Positions 23,927 to 33,741 of a DNA stretch of 64,000 nt are shown in pieces (the first letter of the stretch is position 1; each line of letters begins with the position of its first letter). Source of the stretch: Chrysomallon squamiferum (Eukaryota; Mollusca; Gastropoda; Neomphalida; Peltospiridae). Below the pieces are notes generated by a model that was not told the DNA's origin, did not search any database, and saw nothing but the letters and a program-made list of their open reading frames with translations. A program made the translations under genes and the position numbers. Where the stretch lies: the NCBI GenBank assembly GCA_012295275.1, contig CM022674.1:16569649-16633648 (forward strand), read 5' to 3'.

Positions 23927-25060
23927 TTTCTTCCTGCTTCTTCAAAACTCCATTTTTGTTTTTCTCTTACACTTACTAAATGAAACACACACTTTACCAA
24001 TATCTTCAACTAAAATGAGAGGTCACATTTTTCTGTCTTATCACCACAGCAATTTAAGTCCTGTTTTCAGTTAAGTTCACATGTGATCTGAATAATTAAT
24101 TAATTATAAACACTTAATGAATAAGCACACATTCTTTATGTAAAAACTCACGTGTCAAAACTGTACATGAGTTGATGTGAATTCAGCAAACACAATGTCA
24201 AACTCTTCATCAAACTTAACAATGAAGCAAAGTTGTGTATCTTATTCAGTTATTGTTCTCGTTATTGTTGTTTAATTCACTGAAAAAATGGTGACTATGA
24301 TTCAGTATTGAGAACTGTGACTGTCATCAGACTGTTCTGTGTGTTTGATAAACTTTGTCTCTTTAGAATCACTCAAACACTCACTGACGATTCCAAGTAA
24401 AATGAGTGATTACAACTTTCCAGCATTCAAATGAAAATTGTTTACAGATAATGTGTGCCTCACAAAACAATTCTTGTATAATGACTATACAAACATGTTG
24501 TTGTTTTCACTTTGTTACAAACAAATTACCTCCCTTAGACAACAAATATCAAGTATATCTAACATATGAATTAACAAACAAAAATAAATACTCAGTAATA
24601 AACATAATTTTATTTCACTGTTACTTCCCTTAGACATTTTCAAATTCAAAGGCTGAATAATTTATTAATAATAATTACTTAAAATAAATAACAAAATTAA
24701 AATTACTAAATTTAATAACAACTACTAAAATATTAATAATAATGAAATAAAAAATGGTATGTGTTCACCTGTCAGTACAAATATGGGTGTGGTACTAGCT
24801 CAGTGGTGGTGTAACAACAGCATGTCAGTATGTAGATCTACCAACCTATTTTTATTTATCTGTAATTAAACTCTTTAGATCCTCCCACCCTTCTGTTTAT
24901 CTGTGTATCATCCATCTACACACAGTATGCTTATTCCTCCTACTAAAATATCCATCTATTCATCCATACATCCATTAGTCCATCTATCTACCTATCTGTT
25001 TGTCTATTTATCTGTGTCTCTCTCTTGGAAACATGTAAACATGAACACTCACATGTATAC
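23927..25060. other. Intergenic stretch, nothing recognised
   Basis: Unique AT-rich DNA. At 24793-24807 there is a tRNA A-box-like word (TAGCTCAGTGGTGG) without a B-box downstream. Confidence 0.5.
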
Positions 25061-25450
25061 TAGTGTGTGTGTGTGTGTGGGGAGGGCATCAATGTAACAT
25101 TAATACTACTACTACAACTATAAGTACTGCTATGCTATTACCACTATTTCTGCTTCTACTACTACTACTACTAGTACTACTACTATTACTATTACCACCA
25201 CCAATGTTACTTCCAGTAGCAGAACTATATTTCAACAGACATGGGATGTTTTCGAAGCAACATAACAAATAAATATATATATATATTTTTTTTTTTTTTT
25301 ACAATAAACGCAGCATCTCTGATTTTCATTACAGTTTCGTAGCAGTGTTAAATGATGTTACTTCTGGAGCCGTTCTTTCATAGAAGATCCATCCCTACTT
25401 GACTACTACTACTACTACTAATAATAATAATAATGATGATGATGATGACA
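25061..25450. repeat. Short (GT)n, (ACT)n, (AAT)n and (GAT)n tracts
   Basis: (GT)n at 25063-25078, imperfect ACT triplets at 25106-25205, an A/T run at 25273-25300, and (ACT)n(AAT)n(GAT)n at 25402-25448. Confidence 0.85.
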
Positions 25451-25594
25451 ACACATTTTTTTTAAACAGCAAATTTGACAGTAACAATAACTGAAAAGGC
25501 AGATCGCACAATAACATTATGATTAACAGAATTATTTCACAACAACATAAGCAATAATATTAAATGAAATGATAGAAATAACAGTTACCCTAAT

Positions 25595-25925
25595 AATAGC
25601 TCTATTATTAATTATTGTTTTAATCTTAGATTAAAAACTGTTAAATCATTACAAAATAACAAGTACTACAAAACTACTAGTTTTATTAGTAATTCTTGTT
25701 TTAAAATAAAAACTGTTCAATCATTTCAAACTAACAAGTACTACAAAACTACTAGTTTTATCAGTAATTCTAGTTTTAATTAGATAAAAAGTGTTAAATA
25801 ATTACTAACTAACAAGTACTACAAAACTACTAGTTTTATTATTAATTCTTATTTTAATTAGATAAAAAGTGTTATATTATTACAAACAAACAGAATATAC
25901 AAAACTAATATTTTCATTATTAATT
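25595..25925. repeat. 75- to 78-bp tandem repeat, about four copies, with a palindromic core
   Basis: Units contain AACAAGTACTACAAAACTAC, repeated at about 25658, 25733 and 25811, with a diverged copy near 25890. AAAACTACTAGTTTT in each of the first three units is a perfect 7+1+7 palindrome. The spacer carries TTAATTAGATAAAAAGTGTTA. Confidence 0.85.
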
Positions 25926-26345
25926 CTTGTTTTCTTCTTTCATTTCTTTATGTGCATCATTGTCACAGCATTGATGTTTATAATATTCACGAAAACTGAA
26001 TAAACAGAACACACAGACACACACACACACAAACACCTACATATATCTATAATTATTTATATACACACATACACACATACTGTATTATTTGAAACCTTTA
26101 TTTATAAAGATATCAATGATATCATACATTAATAAATTAAAAGCATTACTTACATAGCTATATTCAGTTTATACGTGATCTGCATACAAATGAAACATAC
26201 TCGGACATAATTTTAGTGAAAACAAAAATCAGATGAAAAACAAAAACAAATAAAATTACAATAAACAAAAGTCAGTACCACAACTTGTATACATTATTTC
26301 CAAATATTTGCATATTTAAAGAGGCATTTTCTTTGTAACATACGA

Positions 26346-26346
<1 letters not shown>

Positions 26347-26405
<59 letters not shown>
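26347..26405. repeat. (ATT)n microsatellite
   Basis: Pure ATT triplets. Confidence 0.95.
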
Positions 26406-26449
26406 GTCTAAAATAAATAAAGTAAAATAAATTAAGTAAATTATATTAT

Positions 26450-27130
26450 ATTTACTCACGATTTCTTTATCATTACAAATAAAATTGCATTAAATTTGAC
26501 TCAATTCTGATAAAATAAAATGTTACTAACCAAAGATAAAACTAACCCTCCCCACAAAAATACATCCTGTTTAAAAGTATTTAAATACTAACAGGCTACA
26601 TTAACAGAAATACAAGTTTAAAATAAATAAATGAGAAAACAACTCAGAATATTAACTGAAATGATTTGATAAGTAATAAACAATCTCACTGATTTATCTG
26701 ATTAATAACAACATTTACAGTGAATATTACATATTACTGACATAGCATTTTATTTTGTTTATTTAAGTGTATCCTTTCTGCTGGAATATTAATTACTAAA
26801 ACATGAAAAATAAATATTCATATATTTAAATGTTCCATTCCTTTGTTTTTGTTTTTCTGATAACAATGAGTGTAAATTAAATTAAGAAAAACAGTTTCTG
26901 ACTTGATCTAAACATTTACGATGTATTAAATATCCATTTTTAGATGACAGCATTTAGATTTAAATACTTCAAATTTAAATTTTATCATATATACTTAGTA
27001 TTTCTTCAACATTACAAATAATAAGTTTATTTTAAATGAATTCAATTCTGAAGAATTAAAATGTTACTAACCAAGGATGCATCCTGTTTAATATTAAATC
27101 ATTTTAATACCAGCAAGCTGTGGTAATCTT
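26450..27130. repeat. Diverged duplication of ~140 bp
   Basis: 26460-26605 and 26995-27125 share, in order, TTTCTT-A-CATTACAAATAA, AATTCAATTCTGA, AAAATGTTACTAACCAA and GCATCCTGTTTAA-type words, about 540 bp apart. The DNA between is AT-rich without recognised content. Confidence 0.6.
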
Positions 27131-27273
27131 AATCTTAGTACTCATATTTTTATAGTCATTTTTTAATTTAATAAACATCAAAAACTATGAAAAAAGAACA
27201 AAAAAAATCTTTCACAATCAAACAAGTGTCCATGAAAAGCATCTTTTCTTCTCTCCTTCAAAACGTTTAGGAT

Positions 27274-27346
27274 TTTATTCTTTAGTTTTCTTTCTTTTTC
27301 ACAAGTTGAAGTTTCATGCACACAAGCTAGACCCTGGAACTGTTAC
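27274..27346 (-). CDS. Possible terminal exon and polyadenylation signal of the BIR gene
   Basis: On the minus strand a good acceptor (TTGATTTTCATTTTCAG) is followed by GTAACAGTTCC. Reading from the first base gives ten residues (VTVPGSSLCA) and TGA at 27314-27316. An AATAAA signal follows at 27274-27279. The position, about 400 bp downstream of the last BIR-gene frame, fits a short last exon. The donor that would join it to the main exon was not identified, so the link is tentative. Confidence 0.3.
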
Positions 27347-27556
27347 CTGAAAATGAAAATCAAATTACAAACTGTTACTGATTTCATTTATCTAATTCTT
27401 CTATTTTATGTGTGTGTGCAAAACTTTTCTTTTTATTTTATTTCCTTTATATATGTTACATGGAATATGCAAAAACAGGAAATATTTATAATTCCTGACG
27501 ATTTAGAAAATATATTCTGATTGCAATTTACATATTACTGTAACATATTTAAAGGA

Positions 27557-27580
27557 AAAAAAAAAAAAAAAAAAAAAAAA
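27557..27580. repeat. Poly(A) run
   Basis: About 24 consecutive A on the plus strand. Confidence 0.9.
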
Positions 27581-27735
27581 GTACAATTAAATAACAATTC
27601 AAGCTATTCTAGACTTTAATTATTAAATATAAAATATTTCAAATTTGTTAGAATTATTTTCTTTTTTCTTCTTCTTTCTTTTTTTTTTTTTTCTTCTTTC
27701 TATTTTTTGTCTAATCGATATTTTAAAAGAAACTT

Positions 27736-28522
27736 CTATTTACATAGGTGTGTTGTTGTTGGGGTTTTATTTTTTATTTTATCACTTTCAATACACTTTT
27801 TGTCCACATCGGAACTCTTTTCAACAATATTCGTTTTATTTTTCGAGTCCTTCTTTAATTCCTCAACTTCAACCATTTTCCTTATTTTATCAATGTCCAG
27901 TTTGTCAGCGAATTCACAGTTCTTAGCCCATTCTTTGTGAACAACTGGCGGAAAATCATCGTCATCCCAGTCACGCAAAGTTAGTCCACAATGAAAACAT
28001 CTTGCGCGATCGGCCGATCCTATGTAGAAAAATCCACAGTGAGCTAAAATACTCGGCTTCTGCAAGGGCGATAAGAGCGGCCATCCAACGAAACTTTCCA
28101 ACCTTTTTTCATTGATCTCGTATTCCCTGTATTTTGGAATACTATCAGAACCAGTAGTAATGTAAGAATCCGATTTATTATATTCCGAATCTCGGCTCGA
28201 AGAAAATTGTCTTAATGAAACTACAACCTGATGTATGTTTTCTATGTTCTTGCAAAGGGTCCTCGTTTCCAGTCCAATTAAACAATCTAATACCACAGGA
28301 TTCACAAACAACCTTATCATAGGTACCCGTGTACACAAATCCAGCCATTGCCAACTGTAGAGAACTTTTCTTGCCTTTGTAATTTTTGAAAGTCTCCAGT
28401 CTTTTACTTAACATTTCAGCTTCACGGATACGATTCCCTGGATTACTGTTGTTAACAAATGCACTTATGTTTGAATTCACTGGAACTGAATCTGTTTTTA
28501 TATCAGAACTTACCTCAGACAT
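27736..28522 (-). CDS. Tandem-BIR (IAP/survivin-type) protein, with a frame change between the two BIR domains
   Basis: The family (inhibitor of apoptosis and survivin-like proteins) binds caspases, IAP antagonists or chromosomal passenger partners through zinc-binding BIR domains. From the ATG at 28522, BIR1 lies at about residues 40-104, with Cys73, Cys76, His93 and Cys100 in the exact BIR spacing CX2CX16HX6C and a GFVYTG motif. This frame stops at 28178. BIR2 is in another frame, open from 28338, with GFFYIG, CFHC and the same CX2CX16HX6C spacing (about 27930-28110). A Lys/Glu/Asp-rich tail then runs to a stop at 27736. The switch falls in the linker (about 28178-28215) and could be an indel, an assembly error or an unrecognised intron. 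No RING domain is visible. ATGTCTGAG is followed at once by a perfect donor-like GTAAGT (28513-28508), so exon 1 may really end there. The zinc ligands are all intact, which argues against an old pseudogene. Confidence 0.85.
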
Positions 28523-28559
28523 TTTTATAAATTCGAGCAACTGATTTCTTCTTCTGAAT

Positions 28560-28740
28560 GAATGAATGAAAAAAAAAAAATTAACATGCTAATCAGAGCT
28601 AGCTGTTGTGAAGCACGTCTACGACGGGCACGCTTTCTGACAGGTCAGCGGGTGTGTCCGTCGCAGAAGATTTCTTCTTATCGTTAGCGAGTATGAATGA
28701 CGTCGGCTATGCTTTCACAGAACCAATCAGAGAAAGGATG
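28560..28740 (-). promoter_or_regulatory. Promoter-like region of the BIR gene
   Basis: This GC-richer patch directly upstream of the ATG reads, on the minus strand, CTGATTGGTTCTG (inverted CCAAT box, NF-Y type) and GCCGACGTCATTC (CRE-like). The CpG-rich word CGTAGACGTGC lies closer to the gene. CCAAT boxes without TATA are common in cell-cycle promoters such as that of survivin. That parallel is inference. Confidence 0.5.
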
Positions 28741-28931
28741 ATATTTCTTTTACCACATTTTTAATCTTGATGTATTGATTCATTTCTATAAAATATTGTC
28801 TGATCCAGAGACCGATTGTATAAAACTATAATCTCGGTTATTTTTAAAACACGACAATAATTGTTCTGTGAATGTGGCTGATATCACGTTTGTAGTTTGA
28901 TTTCATCATCAACTGTCACCCTAAATTATTT

Positions 28932-28991
28932 ACCATACCGAATAGCTATTTCATTAGTTTTCTAAAGGAAATTATTAATCATTATGGGAAG

Positions 28992-29039
<48 letters not shown>

Positions 29040-29097
29040 CCATGTTGAATAGCTATTTCATTAGTTTTCTAAAGGAAATTATTAATCATTATGGGAT
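28932..29097. repeat. ~58-bp direct repeat flanking an (AT)n tract
   Basis: Two almost identical segments, 28934-28991 and 29039-29097, both read GAATAGCTATTTCATTAG, then TTTTCTAAAGGAAATTATT, then AATCATTATGGGA. They flank about 40 bases of pure AT (28995-29036). A (GACA)n tract follows at 29097-29122. Confidence 0.95.
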
Positions 29098-29130
29098 AGA
29101 CAGACAGACAGACAGACAGACAGATAGATA

Positions 29131-29545
29131 GGTTTATTCCCGAATCTGGCAGTGAGATTATAACACATCTTAACTGGCCACGCCATTTGTTCCATTTCTG
29201 GCAGTTTATTTCTCACCCTTACTAATTGGAGTTCCGTCACCTTAATTGATATAGTTTTGTCTAAATTGGTAGTATTTCCTGTCTCCAAATTTTACTGAGA
29301 TACAACATTAATTTCATTTCACCAAACATTAATTTTCTTGCAATCTCTATTACGGCTCACCTCTGCTCTTCACTGCTCATTAAGGTTAATCTCGTTAATC
29401 GCCCCCTCTGTTCTTCGCAGATGTCGTTATCCTCATGCGTCTAAATTGGCCTTAATTGCTCACGCGAGTTTTCCCATTTCTGGAAGAGGATTAGAACAAC
29501 TCACAGCTTACCTAATCTGGAGACTGCCAGTTTTGGGAACATACC
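29131..29545. mobile_element. 415-bp non-autonomous DNA transposon (MITE) with terminal inverted repeats
   Basis: The left end (29131, GGTTTATTCCC...CTGGCAGT) and the reverse complement of the right end (29545, GGTATGTTCCC...CTGGCAGT) match at 19 of the first 23 bases. GATAGATA flanks both sides (29123-29130 and 29546-29553) and would be an 8-bp target duplication, as in hAT or P-like elements. The surrounding DNA is itself GATA-rich, so the exact length of the duplication is uncertain. The interior is GC-richer than its flanks, has TCTAAATTGG and CCATTTCTGG words near both ends, and encodes nothing convincing. Confidence 0.65.
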
Positions 29546-29669
29546 GATAGATAGATATAGATAATAGGCCAATCATTTTCGAGGATACTTCAATTTGAAT
29601 ACAGTAGAATTTAGAACATTATTATATACGCTAGTTCATTGTAACTAAACATATTTTTATACATTATCT

Positions 29670-29671
<2 letters not shown>

Positions 29672-29718
<47 letters not shown>
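29672..29718. repeat. 47-base T homopolymer
   Basis: An uninterrupted T run, followed from 29752 by A-rich and AAAT-rich sequence. It may be the tail of a retroelement, but no body was recognised. Confidence 0.9.
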
Positions 29719-32220
29719 CTTTATAGCAACTGAATTATGATGTGGGAGACAAAAAAAAAAAAAAAAAATAAATAAAAATAAATAAATAAAATAAAAAGTA
29801 AATAAATAAATAAATAAATAAATAATAATAAAAAAGAAAAAAACCAGAACAATGAAATATGGAATAAGTTGTAAATAGAATGAAAATTACTTACCGTTAT
29901 TTTTAGATTTCATCTTATATTTTTTATTTTTTTATTTTTTATTATCATTTGTTTATTGTAACTGAAGTGTGATATGAAGTGACAGAAAAAAAAGAAACGT
30001 AAAAAGAAAGAAAGACAAAATTGAACTAACAAATGAGACAGAAATAGAGTGAAAAGGTTCCAGTATTTTTAGACCTTATTATTTTTTCTTTATAGTAAGT
30101 AAACTGTCATGTGTTGTGAAAAAAAAAATAAAAAAAAGAAAATAAAAAGAAATAAAGAATACAAGTTCTGTAACATTGCTGATTAATATTAAAAACACGA
30201 GTTTTCTGTTAAAATATCAGTATTAATCATCGTCTTGTAAGGAAATATTCCTGTATTTTCGCATTATTTCAACTTCATTATTGATGTCACAAATAAAAAT
30301 GAAAGTTAATAATATAACCGTATAATGTCGTTGTTAACATAAAACTATAAAATTGTGAATATGTGCTGATCTAAATAATAACTGACAACACGATAAATAA
30401 CATTTTGTTGATTTTTAGAAAATGGTTTAATCCTGTTTGCTGAATTTGTTTTGATTAATTCACAGACGTTACTGTTGAGAGCAGGACTGAATCAACTGCC
30501 GCTTACGTTACTGTCATCTTTGGATCAGTATTATGAACTCATTAAAAATATTTTTTACATTTGTATTTCACGTATTGTTTGATTACTTTTCTGTTGTAAC
30601 TAACCACTGAAAATTTTAATTGCTTTATTCATACTGTGTGGACAATATAATGAAAGGTTGCCAAATCCTGGGGTAATGCACGTGTATTACACTCCCTAAC
30701 CATCCCCGAGCCCCTAGTAAATCTAAGAATTCTGCGCTATACAGCCGCCTATGTGGTCCCGCCCACGCTACGTCACTGACGTAAACGTACTTTTGGTTTC
30801 GTAGGAATAATGTTATATATAATATGTGCGTGAGACTAAGAAAATATTTATAGACATTACTATTATTATTTTTTTTTTTTGCTGTTGTTGTTGTTGAAAA
30901 GGACTTGACATATGGTACATTAGATATCAAACGTAACAAAATAAAAATAACATTTATTTTTCTGAAGTATAAACGTAATAATATAGAAAAATAGAAAAAT
31001 AGTAAGAAAGTGCACAAATATTCTGTTTTATTGTTTATACGGTATAAAAGTAATAACACACACACATACACACACACACATATGGACATACATACATACA
31101 TTCACACATTACATACAAGGTGAAAGAATAATCTATAATTAACTCTGCTTTGAAGTGACAATAATTATCTGCAGCTTGAACTACTTGTTTACGCTCAATC
31201 TCTTCAAACAGTTGATTTCTTTAAGCAAAGATCTCCAGTGCAGTTTAGCGCGAATAGGGCGGGGATGGTGATATCAGGGTGAGGCAGAGAAGGGTGAGGC
31301 ATCTTTGTATAACTGAGAATGTGGAAAATTGATGATAATATTTTAACACAAAAATCTATTATTTGTACACTTTTCTTTTATTCGTCGTATTAGCGTCATT
31401 ACTCTATCGATATATTAAAAACTAAATATTAGAAACTTAACATTAAGTATATCCTGAACAGAAACAAGTTTACAACACTAGACCTAACATTTTTTTACTT
31501 GTTGTTAAGCGTTTAGAATTTATTATTTTAAATTTCTAAAATTTTATATTATTTGATGTTGCTTATTCTTGTACGTTTTATATAAATCTTTAGTAAAATA
31601 CAAATCTCGGAGTAGAAATGAACTGTTTTAAATGATCTTGCTCAGTTTTCTTGTTCTTTCTTTCTATCCTCCTCTGCTCTCTGTATTTTTGTAAAGGTTC
31701 GCAGATTCAAATCTTCTCATTGCATTTCCTAATCAACCAGGATTTTTTCTTTTGTTTATGAGTAAATACTGTGTGTTTTCCGTTTCCTAATTATATATTT
31801 CTCCTACAAACACATATTAGCTACACTTTCTGATAGCAAGTAAATCGAATAAAAATAATGAATAAATGAATGTTATTGTTGTGTTCTTCTTTTTATTGCT
31901 GTTGTTTATTTTATTCATTAAAACAACGCAACAACAACAACAACTACTACCACTCCTGTTGTTGTTATTAAAGATACCAGACCAGTTACCTTTACTCTTG
32001 GAAGTTTCTTCACCAAGGCCACACACACACATTATTAAGGCATTATAAAGATAATGTTTTTGAAATACGAAAATGTTATCACCTAAAAACCCCAGAAAAA
32101 TACATCGGCTGCGTATGAAAACAATGGTTAAATTGTCATTTTTTTCAAACGCCTTTTAATACTGTATTCTACAACAATGTCAACTAAGGACTGCGGTGTT
32201 AACGGTGTAAGGGAAATAAC
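29719..32220. other. Intergenic stretch with repeat-like GC-rich patches
   Basis: A/T-rich DNA with many A runs (29750-30140). At 30466-30575 an acceptor-like TTCACAG leads into 37 open codons that I cannot assign. A GC-rich patch at 30655-30790 carries a CCCGCCCACG word and paired CRE half-sites (TACGTCACTGACGTAA) and resembles a dispersed repeat or promoter. A (CA)n tract lies at 31058-31080, and short AAC/TTG triplets lie at 31930-31970. Confidence 0.45.
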
Positions 32221-32229
32221 TCTAATAAG

Positions 32230-32395
32230 GTTACATCGAACACGTGACGGGCACCTTTTTTTGTCCGCCATATTTAAAGTACGTTCGAAACGTAGAGTTT
32301 TACTTGGAAGCAAGGATTAATATTTGGTGCTATCAAGTTGTTATGGATTTATGTTCTTGTTGTCAAGTTATCATGGATTTTAACAATTTAAAGGT
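32230..32395 (+). promoter_or_regulatory. Promoter-like patch with E-box and YY1-type word, followed by a first-exon candidate
   Basis: CACGTG lies at 32241-32246 and CCGCCAT (reverse of the YY1 word ATGGCGG) at 32265-32271. About 75 bp downstream an ATG at 32344 opens 17 codons (MDLCSCCQVIMDFNNLK) that end exactly at a consensus donor, AAG|GTATGT (32394/32395). This is the standard look of a promoter plus short first coding exon. The next exon was not found. Candidate downstream partners are unknown, since the minus-strand transposase relics follow. Confidence 0.4.
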
Positions 32396-33330
32396 ATGTA
32401 GCTTATGGCATGAAACAAGTTGAAAATTAAGAAATAGTGTCAAGTTATATCACTTTTAAAGTTTTATTAGGTCTGCTAAATAATTGTTTTTTCATTACGG
32501 ATTACCTCGATTAAGACTTCGCAATTTCACTGTTAGATGAAAAACAAAAGATAAGTGTCTCTGACTTCGAAAAAAAATATTACCAAAATAGTTACATTAA
32601 GTAAGTATGTCACTATGTGGACAAGTCTTTCAAACCACACAAATCTGAAAATAAATAACACAGTTGGGTAGAGCTTGTAAACCTCTTTAAAATGATACCA
32701 AAATCAAGTGAATATGTTGAAAATTAAGGAAGTACCCCTTAAGCACTTATTTTCGTCCAGTTAAACACTATTTAAGTCATTAGAGGTTTGTGACCGAAAA
32801 TAGCTATATTTTAACATTCCCTTCTCAATGTTTGTTAATAATCAAGCTTTCTTGATGAAATTTTCAGTGAAGACCATAAACTGATAAATCATAAAGTGTT
32901 CAGTTTTAAAACTTAGGCTATTTTTGCTCCATCAGAGAAAACATCAGCAATGGTCACATGATACATTGATAGGTATCTTTTGTTTGCTGTCAAATCACAG
33001 GAAGTACAAACACAAAGCCAAGACATTTTTTTTTGTCTGCTTCAAATGACAGTTACAATACCTGTGACTTTAATTGTCTTTAGTGTCATGATTACATACA
33101 CATTGTATTGCTCCTAATAAAGACTAGCAACACCTTTCTAGAGTCGACTCCAAGGATTATACGAGTTTATGTATTGTAGAGGATTATAGTTAAACATCAA
33201 ATGCTAGTAATCGGCAAAACAATATTAATTAATTTATTTCAGAATGAATTCATATTATATTTAGTAAATGTCACAACATTTAATAAAACATGTATACCAC
33301 CGGTTATTTGTAGTTGCACATAAAATCTAC
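32396..33330. other. Intergenic or intronic stretch
   Basis: Unique AT-rich DNA. If 32344-32394 is a real first exon, this would be intron. No second exon was recognised. Confidence 0.4.
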
Positions 33331-33334
33331 GGCA

Positions 33335-33725
33335 ACTTGACTAGGTAGGAAACAATTTACGGCTATTGTAAATAAAATCAACGCAATTTTGGTCTGTAGA
33401 AAACGTAAATTAATGGCGATTTCACTAAGCACGTGCTATAATGTACACACTGAAAATAAAATTCAAGAAAAACATAAAGCAAAAAAGTTAGTAAAAATAG
33501 AAATATAACCATATGAAAAGCGACACACCTTTCTAGTTGTACATATGGCAATTTCGGTAGGGTAGAAAACGTATTTAACAGCGATTTCTCTATGCATGTG
33601 CTATAATGTACACGCCAAAAATAAGAACATTCAAGAAGGAAAAACATTCAACCAACAAGTTATTAAAAATATAAACAACATAGAAATATAAACTGACCTT
33701 TCTAACTGTACATAAAATCTACTAG
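33335..33725. repeat. Diverged ~165-bp tandem repeat at the 3' side of the transposase relic
   Basis: The segments 33385-33540 and 33555-33715 share GTAGAAAACGTA, GCGATTTC, GTGCTATAATGTACAC, ATTCAAGAA and TTTCTA-TGTACAT words in order, and a partial third copy starts near 33315. They lie immediately downstream of the relic's last frame and may be part of the element's 3' end. Confidence 0.7.
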
Positions 33726-33741
33726 AATTCAAAACTAAATA

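Noticed and set aside
21604-23983. Large repeat-protein genes on either strand across the 24-bp array (up to 537 codons)
   Set aside because: The unit length is a multiple of 3, so all frames are open by construction. Frame shifts at many irregular units, one plus-strand frame is interrupted by TGA at the C/T site, and variation is not biased to synonymous positions.
24785-24860. tRNA or SINE at an A-box-like word (TAGCTCAGTGGTGG)
   Set aside because: There is no B-box within range and no similarity to the SINE copies, so a chance match is likely.
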